DNA of 64,000 bases from Sulfitobacter sp. OXR-159 (GCF_034377145.1 NZ_CP139707.1:815001-879000), one strand, 5' to 3'; shown: positions 1 through 8,186, counted from the first letter of the stretch. A program made the numbers and translations. Notes: a model not told the origin generated them from the letters alone.

Positions 1-117
1 GCGGTTCACGCGGCTGTTGAGGCTGATGGATTTGCCGAATGCGACAAGGTACAGCCCTTCGACCAGCACCAGGACGCCGATGAAGATCAGACCATAGATG
101 ATTGGTTCGGCACTCAT
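1..117 (-). CDS. tadB: Tad pilus inner-membrane platform protein TadB (N-terminus only)
   Basis: Only the first 39 codons are in the window; the gene runs off the left edge. The peptide starts MSAEPIIYGLIF and contains one hydrophobic stretch (about residues 6-28). That fits the N-terminal membrane anchor of the TadB/GspF-type platform protein, which sits in the inner membrane and couples the TadA ATPase to Flp pilus assembly. The identification is mainly positional: the gene begins 11 bp after the cpaF stop on the same strand, where tadB normally lies. The visible part has too little conserved sequence for a family match on its own. Confidence 0.7.
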   Translation of the reverse strand, partial: MSAEPIIYGLIFIGVLVLVEGLYLVAFGKSISLNSRVNR

Positions 118-128
118 TGCATCAATCC

Positions 129-1607
129 TTACTGGGCCGCCACGGGTTCATAGATGGAGGCGGGCAGGTCATAGCCCCACATGCGGAACCGCTCGGAGAA
201 GTGGCTGCGCACGCCGGTGGCAGTGAAATGGCCGATGATCTTGTTCTCGGGCGTCAGGCCCACGCGCTGGAACCGGAAAATCTCCTGCATCGAGATCACC
301 TCGCCTTCCATGCCTGTGATCTCGGTGATCGAGGTCATCCGGCGCGAGCCATCTTGCAAGCGGCTGGCCTGCACGATCAGGTTCACAGCCGAGGAAATCT
401 GGCTGCGCATGGCTTTGAGCGGCATTTCGATCCCGGCCATGGCGATCATGTTTTCCAAACGGCTGACGCCATCGCGGGCCGAGTTGGCGTGGATCGTGGT
501 CATGGAGCCGTCGTGCCCGGTGTTCATCGCCTGTAGCATGTCGATCACCTCCTCGCCGCGCGTCTCGCCAACGATGATCCGGTCTGGACGCATCCGAAGG
601 GCGTTTTTCAGACAGTCGCGGGGAGAGACTTCGCCCTTGCCTTCGACGTTGGGCGGGCGGCTTTCCATCCGGCCCACATGGGTCTGCTGGAGTTGGAGTT
701 CGGCGGTGTCTTCGATGGTCAGGATGCGCTCATCATTGGCAATGAACGACGACAGCGCGTTGAGCGTAGTGGTTTTACCCGAACCCGTACCGCCTGAGAC
801 GATGATGTTCAGGCGTGTCGCCACGGCGGCCTGCAAATAGGCGGCCATCTCTTCCGAGAAGGCCCCGAAATTCACCAGATCGTCGATGCCCAGCTTGTCT
901 TTCTTGAACTTACGAATGGACACCAAGGAGCCGTCCACCGCGACGGGGGGCACCATGGCGTTGAAGCGCGAGCCGTCTTTCAGGCGCGCGTCGACGTAGG
1001 GGTTGCTTTCATCCACGCGCCGACCCACTGCCGAGACGATCTTGTCGATGATCCGCAGCAGGTGCTTTTCATCCTTGAACGTCACGTCGGTCAACTGCAG
1101 CTTGCCGTCCCGCTCGACGAAAATCTGCTGCGGGCCGTTCACCAGAATATCGTTGACGCTGTCGTCTTTCAGCAGCGTCTCTAGGGGGCCAAGGCCGGTC
1201 ACCTCATCATAGAGTTCGGAGTTCAGCGTCATGCGGTCTTCGCGGTTAAGCACGATGCTCTTTTCCGAGAGAACCTCGACGGCGATATCGTTGATTTCCT
1301 GCCGCAAATCGGCCTCAGAGGCATGCTCTAGCGCGGCGAGGTTGAGGTTGTCCAACAGGGCGCGGTGCAGTTCGAGCTTGATCTCACTCATCCGCTGCTT
1401 GCGCTTGACCTCGCGATCCTCGGGCGAAGCGGCGGCGGGTTTGACCGCCCGGCGCATCGACACCGGTTTGGCCGCCTCGACGGGGGCGGCAGTCGCGGTG
1501 GCCGGGGCCGCGGGGGCAGGCTCGACCTTTTTGACAGGCTTGGCCTCTCGGACCGGAGCAGCGGCTTTCGCGGTCGCGGAGGCTGGCTTTTTGTATTTAG
1601 AGAACAT
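129..1607 (-). CDS. cpaF: Tad pilus assembly ATPase CpaF/TadA
   Basis: This 492-residue type II/IV secretion ATPase powers Flp pilus assembly at the inner membrane. Residues 1-65 are an Ala/Pro/Lys-rich, probably disordered leader. The N-terminal domain follows, then the RecA-like core with Walker [10 protein letters not shown] at about 272-280. An Asp box and Walker B region follow ([14 protein letters not shown]), then a His box with TTIHANS. The length and all catalytic motifs are intact. The gene lies 23 bp downstream of cpaE and just upstream of tadB, the usual Tad order, and is probably co-transcribed with both. The ATG at 1607 is the only sensible start. Confidence 0.95.
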   Translation of the reverse strand: MFSKYKKPASATAKAAAPVREAKPVKKVEPAPAAPATATAAPVEAAKPVSMRRAVKPAAASPEDREVKRKQRMSEIKLELHRALLDNLNLAALEHASEADLRQEINDIAVEVLSEKSIVLNREDRMTLNSELYDEVTGLGPLETLLKDDSVNDILVNGPQQIFVERDGKLQLTDVTFKDEKHLLRIIDKIVSAVGRRVDESNPYVDARLKDGSRFNAMVPPVAVDGSLVSIRKFKKDKLGIDDLVNFGAFSEEMAAYLQAAVATRLNIIVSGGTGSGKTTTLNALSSFIANDERILTIEDTAELQLQQTHVGRMESRPPNVEGKGEVSPRDCLKNALRMRPDRIIVGETRGEEVIDMLQAMNTGHDGSMTTIHANSARDGVSRLENMIAMAGIEMPLKAMRSQISSAVNLIVQASRLQDGSRRMTSITEITGMEGEVISMQEIFRFQRVGLTPENKIIGHFTATGVRSHFSERFRMWGYDLPASIYEPVAAQ

Positions 1608-1630
1608 CGGTACGCTCTTTCGCTAGGGGC

Positions 1631-2875
1631 TTAGGCCGCTTTGGCCTGCTCGCCCTTGAGATCGTGGATGGAGCTTGCCAGCTTGGCGATTTCGCGCCGC
1701 AGGGGGCTTTTCGGGGCGGAGTTGGCCAGCGGCAGCCCATGGTCATTGGCCTGCGTCACCGCTTTGCCGCCATCGGGCAGCTGCACGTCAATTGAGATGC
1801 TGAGCGATTCGGCCATCCGTTTCACCCGGCTTTTGGCGCTGAGATCGGTGAATTTGGGCGCGCGGTTCATCACATAGCGCAGCTTTTCAAAGGGCAGTTC
1901 CTCGGATTGCAGCGCCCGTTTGAAGCGCAGCGCGTTCTGGGCCGAGCGCATGTCGAGTTCCAGCATTGCAAAGTAGACATGCGCGCTGGTCAGCACGGTT
2001 TCGGACCACTGCACCAGCGTCGAAGGCATGTCGACGATCACATAGTCGAACTGGTTGCGGGCCATGTTGAGGATACGGTCAATGTCTTCGTTGGTCACGA
2101 TATCGAGCGGCAGCATCTCCGCCGGGGCGGTCAGCACATGCAGCTTGTCCTCGAAGGTTTGCAACGCTTGGCCAAAGATTTCCTCGTCCATGGATTCCGT
2201 GTCGGACATCATCTCATAGACGGCTTCGCGCCGTTGCAGATCAAGGAAGGTCGCGACAGAGCCGTATTGCAGGTCGAAATCCAGCAGGCAGACCGAGGGC
2301 GGATTTTTCTTGTCCGCATTGGCCAGCTCCCACGCAAGGTTCACGGCAAGGGTCGTGGCCCCGGTGCCACCAGCCAGCCCGTGCACCACGATCAGGGCGC
2401 CATCCTTTTGCGCGCCGGCCTTCAGTTGCGGGGCGCTGGCCTCGGCTGCGGGGGCAGGGGGCGCGTTCTCTCCGGCGCGGACGCGGGCGATGGCCTGGGC
2501 CAACTCGCCTTCGGGCAGCGGATAGGGGACGAATTCATCCGCACCCTGACGCAGCAGCGAATGCAGCGCGGCAGGGGTCATGTCTTCGGCAATCAGAATC
2601 ACCCGGATGTCGCGGGCCTTGGCCTGCGTGATGATCTCAGTCATCAAAACGAGGTTGTCTTCGTCGGTCTCATCCATGGCGAGGGCGACAAATTCCATCG
2701 CCTCAGCCTCGGGCTGGCCAAAGAACGCCAGCGCTTCGGCGAATCCCAGATCGCCCCAGCTTTCGCCCAGAGTGGCCTCCATGTCTTCGATCAAGAGGTC
2801 GAAGTTCTGTACATCACGGCTGATTGTGCAGGCAACGATCGGCGCTGCTTCGGGTTGGGGCATAGTGCTGCTCAT
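1631..2875 (-). CDS. cpaE: Tad pilus localisation protein CpaE/TadZ (ParA/MinD-like)
   Basis: This 414-residue protein has an N-terminal receiver-like domain (about 15-130), an Ala/Pro-rich linker, and a ParA/MinD-type ATPase domain (about 155-390). In Tad systems this family places the pilus machine in the cell, often at a pole. The P-loop reads GLAGGTGATT, so alanine stands where MinD-type ATPases have the Walker A lysine. The later motifs LLDFDLQYGS and VIVDMPST are recognisable. Atypical P-loops are known in TadZ proteins, so the protein may bind ATP without hydrolysing it well. The start is supported by an AAAGG-rich stretch just upstream. A strong terminator separates it from the OmpA gene upstream, so it probably has its own promoter in 2876-3104. 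Confidence 0.9.
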   Translation of the reverse strand: MSSTMPQPEAAPIVACTISRDVQNFDLLIEDMEATLGESWGDLGFAEALAFFGQPEAEAMEFVALAMDETDEDNLVLMTEIITQAKARDIRVILIAEDMTPAALHSLLRQGADEFVPYPLPEGELAQAIARVRAGENAPPAPAAEASAPQLKAGAQKDGALIVVHGLAGGTGATTLAVNLAWELANADKKNPPSVCLLDFDLQYGSVATFLDLQRREAVYEMMSDTESMDEEIFGQALQTFEDKLHVLTAPAEMLPLDIVTNEDIDRILNMARNQFDYVIVDMPSTLVQWSETVLTSAHVYFAMLELDMRSAQNALRFKRALQSEELPFEKLRYVMNRAPKFTDLSAKSRVKRMAESLSISIDVQLPDGGKAVTQANDHGLPLANSAPKSPLRREIAKLASSIHDLKGEQAKAA

Positions 2876-3104
2876 GACCTTTTGTCCTTTACATCAACGG
2901 TTTGGCCGGAGGGCGGCAATATTCTGTCGCCGCGATCGCTCTGACCTCTGCCTCATGCGCGGCCCTTGAGCCGGGCACATTTATCCTTCTGTATCGAATA
3001 TCACCCCCAACTGGGGCGAGATTGGGGCCAAAAAGCCTCTATTGTTGGGTATCTTGAAACGATCTGCTCATTCACGCCCGATTGACCATGGACGGGCTGG
3101 GACG

Positions 3105-3134
3105 AAAAACCCCCGCGGCCCGAAGGTGCGGGGG
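3105..3134 (-). terminator. Rho-independent terminator after the OmpA lipoprotein gene
   Basis: Read on the minus strand, a GC-rich stem (CCCCCGC with GCGGGGG, 3110-3116 against 3128-3134) is followed directly by five T residues (3109-3105). It lies 30 bp past the stop of the OmpA gene. It divides the Tad locus into a cpaB-secretin-OmpA part and a cpaE-cpaF-tadB part. Confidence 0.85.
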
Positions 3135-3164
3135 GATATTCTTTTGTCGAAAGAAGGGCTTGCC

Positions 3165-3839
3165 CTACTCTCCGCCACCACCTGCGACGGTGGCACTGGC
3201 GCTCAGTTGCGAGGGGGGCACGGCGCTGGCCACATACTCGCGGTAAATGATCTGCGCATATTTGCCATCCAGCAACATCGGGTGGCCGTGCACAAAGCCG
3301 CTGACCTCGGTCACGGTGCGGCGATTGCGGCGCTCGCGGCCTTGGGTCACGATCAGGGGCTGCGTTTCACCAAAGGAAACAACGGCTTCCAATCGGCTGG
3401 GGCTGATTCCCAAGGTCGAGAGATAGCGCACCACAGCCTGCGCGCGGCGCAGCCCGAGGGCGCGGTTATAGGTCTGCGAGCCGACCAAATCGGTGTGGCC
3501 ATAGACGCGGAAGCGCATCTCGGGGAATTGGCGAATCCACCCGGCCTGCTGGCGCAGGATCGCCTGCGCATTGGCGTCCAACCGGTCGGAGTTAAAGGCG
3601 AAAGTCACGGTAGAGCGGACTTCGCTGGCAAAGCGATTCGCCAGATCAAAGGTTACACGCTTTTCGCCTGTCATGACCTGCCGGTTGTGCAGCGTGGCAT
3701 TACCGAACTGGCCCGTGTCCACGATCGACCCTGCCTCGCGGTAGAACTGTGTATAGACCGGATCATTGCTGGGAGAGCAGGCGGTGAGCCCGGCGAGGGC
3801 CGCGGTGCCAGCGATCAACGTGATATGTCTGTGTGTCAT
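3165..3839 (-). CDS. OmpA-family lipoprotein of the Tad locus
   Basis: The 224-residue protein starts at an ATG at 3839 with a lipoprotein signal peptide ending in the lipobox LTAC. The mature part carries a C-terminal OmpA/peptidoglycan-binding domain (about 85-195) with FNSDRLD, GHTDLVG and RRAQAVVRYL. It is probably anchored in the outer membrane and bound to the wall. It follows the secretin gene by only 4 bp, in the slot where Caulobacter-type loci have the pilotin-like cpaD. A role in holding the Tad secretin channel is inferred from this position. A longer reading frame extends upstream into the secretin gene, but that part is a shadow of the secretin in another frame. Confidence 0.9.
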   Translation of the reverse strand: MTHRHITLIAGTAALAGLTACSPSNDPVYTQFYREAGSIVDTGQFGNATLHNRQVMTGEKRVTFDLANRFASEVRSTVTFAFNSDRLDANAQAILRQQAGWIRQFPEMRFRVYGHTDLVGSQTYNRALGLRRAQAVVRYLSTLGISPSRLEAVVSFGETQPLIVTQGRERRNRRTVTEVSGFVHGHPMLLDGKYAQIIYREYVASAVPPSQLSASATVAGGGGE

Positions 3840-3843
3840 CGGA

Positions 3844-5271
3844 TCAATCCAGTACATAACCGTAGGAGCCGCGGAAGTCCTGTTTGGCGACCTCGCCCGC
3901 AGCACCCCGGCTCGGGGTGCGCGTGCCGTCCGCCGTGCGCCCGTGCAGGAACAGGTCTTTTTCAGAGGGTGGCTTGATGCGGTCCGTGGGCAGGGCCAGC
4001 GCTTCGCCGCGGGTCGGGGTGACCAGATGGGCGGTGACGATGATGACCAGTTCTGTCTGGCTGCGCTGGTAATCCGCCGAACGGAACAGCGCGCCCAGCA
4101 CCGGCACATCGCCGATCCACGGCAGTTGCCGCGTGCTGTCGGTGAAATCGTCGGTCAGAAGGCCCGCGATGGCAAAGCTTTCACCGTCGCGCATCTCGAC
4201 CGTGGTCGATGTTTCGCGGCGGGTGAAGGCGGAAATCTCGATGCCGTTGCCCAAAGCGATGCTGTTGCTGGCATCAATGGCGGACACGGCGGCGTTCATT
4301 TCAAGGTTGATGATATCCTTGTCCACGACGCGCGGGATAAAGGCGAGCTCTACGCCGAAGGGTTTGAACTCCACGGCGATGGTGTCACCGGTCTGGGCCA
4401 CGGGGACGGGGTATTCACCCCCGGCGAGGAACTTGGCCTCTTGCCCCGAAAGCGCCACGAGGTTCGGCTCGGCCAAGAACCGCACGACGCCTTTTTCTTC
4501 CAGTGCTTCCAACAGGATGCCCACTTGGGTCGAGCCTGCGTTGAAGCCGAAAAGCACCGCGCCTGCGTTTTGGTTCGACCCAGGGATCGAGCCGCCAAGC
4601 GAGGTTGCGACCCCGCCCGAAGTATTCGTACTGCCGGTGCCCGCACTGAAATCGGACCCGCCATTGATGGCCAGCGAAGAGCCGAGCGATTTCGACACGT
4701 TGCGCTGCATCTCTGCAAAGCGGACCTTCATCATGACCTGCTGAATGCCGCCGACGCTCATCAGATTGCTGACCCGCTCGGGCGCATAGCGTTCGGCCAG
4801 ATCAAGCGCGCGTTGTAGCCGCTGCGTCGACGAAACGATGCCCGACAGCACGATGCCGTCATTGGCGGTGCGCACTTCGATCTTCTCACCCGGTAGGATT
4901 TGGCGCAGACGTTCTTTGAATTCAGACACATCCGCTGCGACGCGGACATCGACATTGGTAATCAACTGCCCCCCGGCGTCTAGCAGCGTTAGCGTGGTCA
5001 GACCCGGAGATTTGCCCAGCACATAGATCGTGCGGTCAGACAAAGATGAGATATCCGCGATGCCGGGGTTGGCAATGCTAAGCTCCGCGAATGGGATGTC
5101 GCTTTCCACCACCACAGCGCGGTTCATCGGAACGTCGAGGCTGGAATTGGTGCCGCGTTTTACGACGCGCAGCGTGTCGGCGCCAGCTGAACTGGGCAGG
5201 GTCAATGCCATCGGCATCGCGCCCAGTGTCAGCCCCAGCAGGGCCGCTTTTAGAAATCTATCGATTTTCAT
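3844..5271 (-). CDS. cpaC: Tad pilus outer-membrane secretin CpaC/RcpA
   Basis: This 475-residue secretin forms the outer-membrane channel for the Flp pilus. The ATG at 5271 (MKIDRFLKAALLG) gives a clear signal peptide; the 31 codons upstream in frame lack one and were left out. After the signal peptide come a pilus-assembly N-terminal domain (about 30-105), a BON-like segment (about 110-180) and the secretin domain (about 195-430). The last carries GGEYPVPVAQ and FTRRETSTTVEMRDGESFAIAG-type sequence near its end. The gene is 4 bp from the OmpA gene, so the two are translationally close. A hairpin lies between it and cpaB. Confidence 0.93.
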   Translation of the reverse strand: MKIDRFLKAALLGLTLGAMPMALTLPSSAGADTLRVVKRGTNSSLDVPMNRAVVVESDIPFAELSIANPGIADISSLSDRTIYVLGKSPGLTTLTLLDAGGQLITNVDVRVAADVSEFKERLRQILPGEKIEVRTANDGIVLSGIVSSTQRLQRALDLAERYAPERVSNLMSVGGIQQVMMKVRFAEMQRNVSKSLGSSLAINGGSDFSAGTGSTNTSGGVATSLGGSIPGSNQNAGAVLFGFNAGSTQVGILLEALEEKGVVRFLAEPNLVALSGQEAKFLAGGEYPVPVAQTGDTIAVEFKPFGVELAFIPRVVDKDIINLEMNAAVSAIDASNSIALGNGIEISAFTRRETSTTVEMRDGESFAIAGLLTDDFTDSTRQLPWIGDVPVLGALFRSADYQRSQTELVIIVTAHLVTPTRGEALALPTDRIKPPSEKDLFLHGRTADGTRTPSRGAAGEVAKQDFRGSYGYVLD

Positions 5272-5419
5272 GTGACCTGCCTTTTTGATCACGCCTCGGG
5301 ATGGGTCTTTTCGCCCTCGTTTGGCAGCACTCTGCGGCAATTCAAATTTTATTGCAAGAATCAAGCTCTTCGGGGGTGCTGTGCATGTGGGCTATTCGCA
5401 ACATAACAGAAAAATGGAT

Positions 5420-5452
5420 AAGACGCCGCAGGGGGACTGCGGCGTCTTTTTT
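5420..5452. terminator. Strong hairpin between cpaB and the secretin gene
   Basis: A perfect 12-bp stem (5420-5431 against 5437-5448) closes a five-base GGGGA loop. On the plus strand it is followed by a run of T; on the minus strand the run of A lies before it and the T tract comes about six bases after it. It lies 26 bp past the cpaB stop. It could end or weaken transcription from cpaB into the secretin gene, and could also stop antisense transcription. Confidence 0.65.
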
Positions 5453-5477
5453 AGCTTAGCAAGAGGTTGTTATCGGA

Positions 5478-6338
5478 TCAATTTGTGCAGGGGATCGGCA
5501 GTTCGACCACTTCGGCCCCGCGGCGGGTGCGGATCGTGCAGACCTTTTCTTTGGCGACCTCTGCGATGGTTTCCTGCGCTTCGATGCCCAGAAGCGAGCG
5601 TTGGTCGACTTCGATGGCCTCGGCCACGGTGTCGTCATTCGTACCGACGAGAGCAAGGGACAGACGGCCAGTTGATTGCGCTTGGGCAAGGGCGGCGACC
5701 TGTTGAGGGTTCACGGCCACGGTCACGGTCTTGGCGATTGAGGCTTCGCCCATCACCAGCGCATCTGCGCTTTGGTCGATGGCGATCAGCTGCACAGCCG
5801 ATTCGATCAGTTTGGTTACATCGCCGTTGCTGGATTGGTTGCCCACGTTCACGCGGCCTGTCCAATAGACATCCACCCGGTCGCCGGGACGCAGGAAGCC
5901 CGACACGCCGCTGGAAACGTCGACTTTAAGAGCAAAGGCGCGCATGCCGCGTGCCAGACGCGAGGTCAGACCGGAATCTTCGCCCGGTTCGGTCACCTTC
6001 ACAGCCATGATCGCTTCATCTTTCTCGATGTTGCGCAGCACGATGCGTTGTTCTTTGGTGTTTTCCGGAAACAGCACGGTTTCCTCAAAGAATGTGCCCT
6101 CGGGGATGGCATTCTCGGGCCATTTCACGGCGCGCACATCTTCGCGGGTGAGGGGCTGACCGTATTTCAGGGGCTTGTCGGCCACCCAAACGGTTTTGGT
6201 TGGCACCACTTGCGCCAGCGCAGCTTGGGCCTGCGCGTTCGCGGTTTGATACTGTGAAATCCGGTCTTTCGCCAGATAAACGGCCCCGCCGGCAAGCGCT
6301 ATGCCCACCAAAAGAACCAATCCGAATACGGCTCGCAT
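5478..6338 (-). CDS. cpaB: Tad pilus assembly protein CpaB/RcpC
   Basis: The 286-residue protein has a single N-terminal membrane segment (about 4-24, MRAVFGLVLLVGIALAGG) and then a periplasmic part. An SAF domain (about 45-110, with KPLKYGQPLTREDV) is followed by a RcpC/CpaB domain containing FLRPGDRVDVYWTG. Members of this family act in the periplasm in Flp pilus biogenesis next to the secretin. The gene is upstream of the secretin gene, as is usual. The protein is full length and ends in a Cys-containing tail (LPIPCTN). The start codon ATG at 6338 directly precedes the membrane segment and fits the family. Confidence 0.92.
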   Translation of the reverse strand: MRAVFGLVLLVGIALAGGAVYLAKDRISQYQTANAQAQAALAQVVPTKTVWVADKPLKYGQPLTREDVRAVKWPENAIPEGTFFEETVLFPENTKEQRIVLRNIEKDEAIMAVKVTEPGEDSGLTSRLARGMRAFALKVDVSSGVSGFLRPGDRVDVYWTGRVNVGNQSSNGDVTKLIESAVQLIAIDQSADALVMGEASIAKTVTVAVNPQQVAALAQAQSTGRLSLALVGTNDDTVAEAIEVDQRSLLGIEAQETIAEVAKEKVCTIRTRRGAEVVELPIPCTN

Positions 6339-6480
6339 GTCGTCACCTCTTTGCTATGGAAGCGAGTCTTGGCCCGCTTTGATCACCTCGGCAGAATAGC
6401 CGCCGAATATGGCGAGATTTGGTCGCCACGGCGGCGATGCGATGAAGCTTGCCGTGGTGCGTTTTTACGGCGCCGTTGTC

Positions 6481-6648
6481 TTAAGCGGTCAGCTGGACCC
6501 GGATGTATTCGACAAGCCCGTCAAGGCTGTCGGAGAATAGGCCCAGCACCAAGATCGCTAGGCCCGCCAGTCCGGCGGTCAGGACAACCCAATCAACGCT
6601 GACGGCGCCGTTTTGGTCACAGAAGAATTTCTTGAAATGGCTGCGCAT
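6481..6648 (-). CDS. Second small Flp-type pilin-like protein (55 aa)
   Basis: A 55-codon frame starts at ATG 6648 (MRSHFKKFFCDQNG) and ends in TAA at 6481. It has a short basic leader, then GAVSVDWVVLTAGLAG, a hydrophobic helix of about 25 residues and a short polar tail. The core nearly matches the main pilin upstream (GAVTVDWVVLTA). This supports a pilin-like protein processed by a prepilin peptidase before the membrane helix. Asp-Trp replaces the Glu-Tyr that follows the cleavage site in classical Flp pilins. It lies between the flp gene and cpaB on the same strand. It may be a minor pilin or a paralogue from duplication; this is inferred from sequence and position alone. Confidence 0.8.
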   Translation of the reverse strand: MRSHFKKFFCDQNGAVSVDWVVLTAGLAGLAILVLGLFSDSLDGLVEYIRVQLTA

Positions 6649-6686
6649 GCGTATCTCCGCTTGCTGAGCGACACCGTTAGGTATGC

Positions 6687-6719
6687 AAAAGGACCGCTTC
6701 CCAGGTTGGGAAGCGGTCC
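6687..6719 (-). terminator. Hairpin terminator after the main pilin gene
   Basis: A perfect 13-bp stem (6691-6703 against 6707-6719) closes a three-base loop. On the minus strand it is followed by four T (6690-6687). It lies 35 bp after the pilin stop, where it would let the pilin mRNA accumulate well above the downstream assembly genes. Confidence 0.8.
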
Positions 6720-6753
6720 CAATTGTTCGTAGAGCCGACCAGCTCTGATCTGC

Positions 6754-6957
6754 TTAGTTCGCCGCTGGTGTGCGATCGGCAGTGGTTTCAAAAGTCGTAA
6801 TGTCTTGAGCAATATTGCCCGCCATTGTGCCTGTGCTGTCGCCAATTGCGTTGAACGCGACGATAGCCAGACCAACGATTGCAGCGGTCAGAACGACCCA
6901 GTCAACTGTCACGGCACCGTCTTCGTCTTTGCGGAAGTTTTTGATAAAGTTCATCAT
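6754..6957 (-). CDS. flp: Flp-family type IVb pilin
   Basis: The 67-residue protein starts at ATG 6957, seven bases after a GGAGGG ribosome-binding site; a second ATG follows directly. The leader MMNFIKNFRKDEDG is short and basic and precedes AVTVDWVVLTAAIVGLAIVAF, a hydrophobic helix typical of the type IVb pilin N-terminus. Cleavage is expected after the Gly. The tail is Thr/Asp/Ala-rich and polar. The protein is the likely main subunit of the adhesive Tad pilus. Asp-Trp stands where most Flp pilins have Glu-Tyr. The gene is first in the locus and has its own hairpin terminator. No prepilin peptidase gene (cpaA) is in this window. Confidence 0.85.
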   Translation of the reverse strand: MMNFIKNFRKDEDGAVTVDWVVLTAAIVGLAIVAFNAIGDSTGTMAGNIAQDITTFETTADRTPAAN

Positions 6958-7315
6958 GTCATGTCCCTCCAAGGATCACTGAGTAAAAGGTTTTAACCTC
7001 GCCGTCCGGTTTGCCTCGTTCTCTCATTGAGGCTGTCCGACTTGGTATGACCCTATATAGCCGTCAGATTGGGGCGCGAATTTGGCAGCAACTGCGCCTT
7101 TTTCAGACCGTTCTCATTTTTCTTGCAGAAACTTATTAACCCTCTGTTTAGTCTAGGTTTATTTGTTATACCGCAGCTTCCTGCTGCGCTTTCCCGTCGT
7201 CTGAGAGGGTAATTGCGGCGAAATCGCCATGATCCCCGCCTCAAACGCTGGCCCGATTCCACGATTCGTGAGATATTGCCGAACAAAGGCGCGTCAGACG
7301 CAAGGTAGAGCAGGC
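6958..7315. promoter_or_regulatory. Divergent promoter region of flp and the transglycosylase gene, with a CtrA-like site
   Basis: This 358-bp stretch has no credible gene. At 7136-7150 it holds TTAACCCTCTGTTTA, which is TTAA, seven bases, TTTA. That is one base off the TTAA-N7-TTAA pattern bound by the alphaproteobacterial cell-cycle regulator CtrA. An AT-rich TATATAG lies near 7054 for a minus-strand promoter. The stretch 7081-7170 is also AT-rich for this genome. CtrA control is inference; the sequence shows only the near match. Confidence 0.4.
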
Positions 7316-8131
7316 ATGTATCGTATATTGGCATTCTCGCTGGTCACGGCCCTTATGGCCCCCGCCGTTGTGGCAGAGGGCCCGAAACCCTTTCCTGAGT
7401 TTTCCGCCAAACGGGTCGGCCCGCCCAAGACGGGGGCCAAACGCATCACAGTGCAAATCGACCCAGCCGCACGCGCAGCTGCCGCGGCAAAGGTCGACAC
7501 GGGCCCCGCCGTGGCCGCCACGCCAAGCGGCGCGATTGCGCCTTTGAATGCGGGGCAGTTCGAATGGTTCTGGGATAAGGTCTCTCCCGCAGCAGACCGC
7601 GGCGGGGCGGGGCGGTTGGCGCCTGCGATGGCGGCGCTTTCAACGGGCAAGGTGCCCGCGCCGCGCCTGCAGCACCTGCAAGATATCGCGCGCAGCAATG
7701 GGGTGGACATCCTGCGCGCCACGGTCGGCACGAATGTCTCTCCGGCACTGGTGTTGGCGGTGATCAGCGTGGAATCGGCGGGCCGTACCGATGCGGTAAG
7801 CCGGGCCGGGGCGGCTGGACTGATGCAATTGATGCCCGATACCGCTGCCCGCTTTGGCGTGGGCGACAGTATGGTCGCGGCCGAGAATATCTCAGGCGGG
7901 GTCAAATACCTTAATTGGCTGATGGGGGAGTTCGACCGCGATCCGATTCTCGTACTGGCGGGCTATAATGCGGGGGAGGGGTCGGTGCGCAAACATGCGG
8001 GCGTGCCGCCTTTTGCTGAGACGCGCGACTACGTGCCCAAGGTGCTGGCCGCTTTTCAAGTCGCGCAGGGGCTTTGCCTGACACCGCCGGAACTGATCAG
8101 CGATGGCTGCGTCTTTGCCGCGATGAACTGA
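7316..8131 (+). CDS. Lytic transglycosylase, SLT domain
   Basis: The 271-residue protein starts at ATG 7316 behind an AGGTAGAG site, giving a signal peptide (MYRILAFSLVTALMAPAVVA). After a low-complexity linker comes a C-terminal SLT domain (about 135-255). It has the catalytic Glu in ISVESAGR, then GAAGLMQLMPDTA and LAGYNAGEG, all classic family 1 transglycosylase motifs. It would cut peptidoglycan in the periplasm. It is divergent from the Tad locus. Wall-opening enzymes often sit beside envelope-spanning machines, so a link to pilus assembly is possible but unproven. An upstream in-frame start at 7229 would destroy the signal peptide. Confidence 0.9.
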   Translation: MYRILAFSLVTALMAPAVVAEGPKPFPEFSAKRVGPPKTGAKRITVQIDPAARAAAAAKVDTGPAVAATPSGAIAPLNAGQFEWFWDKVSPAADRGGAGRLAPAMAALSTGKVPAPRLQHLQDIARSNGVDILRATVGTNVSPALVLAVISVESAGRTDAVSRAGAAGLMQLMPDTAARFGVGDSMVAAENISGGVKYLNWLMGEFDRDPILVLAGYNAGEGSVRKHAGVPPFAETRDYVPKVLAAFQVAQGLCLTPPELISDGCVFAAMN

Positions 8132-8144
8132 TCGCGAAAGCTGT

Positions 8145-8171
8145 GCCCCCGGCGGATGCCGCCGAGGGGGG
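8145..8171. terminator. Hairpin between convergent genes
   Basis: CCCCC-GGCGG (8146-8155) pairs with CCGCC-GA-GGGGG (8159-8170) in a long GC-rich stem. It lies between the transglycosylase stop and the CoA-transferase stop. There is no T run on either side, so it is a possible two-way terminator only. Confidence 0.35.
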
Positions 8172-8186
8172 CCGCCGGGGCGGTTG

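Noticed and set aside
181..840. Long plus-strand open frame inside the cpaF gene
   Set aside because: It is antisense to an intact, motif-complete cpaF and has a composition expected for the opposite strand of a high-GC gene.
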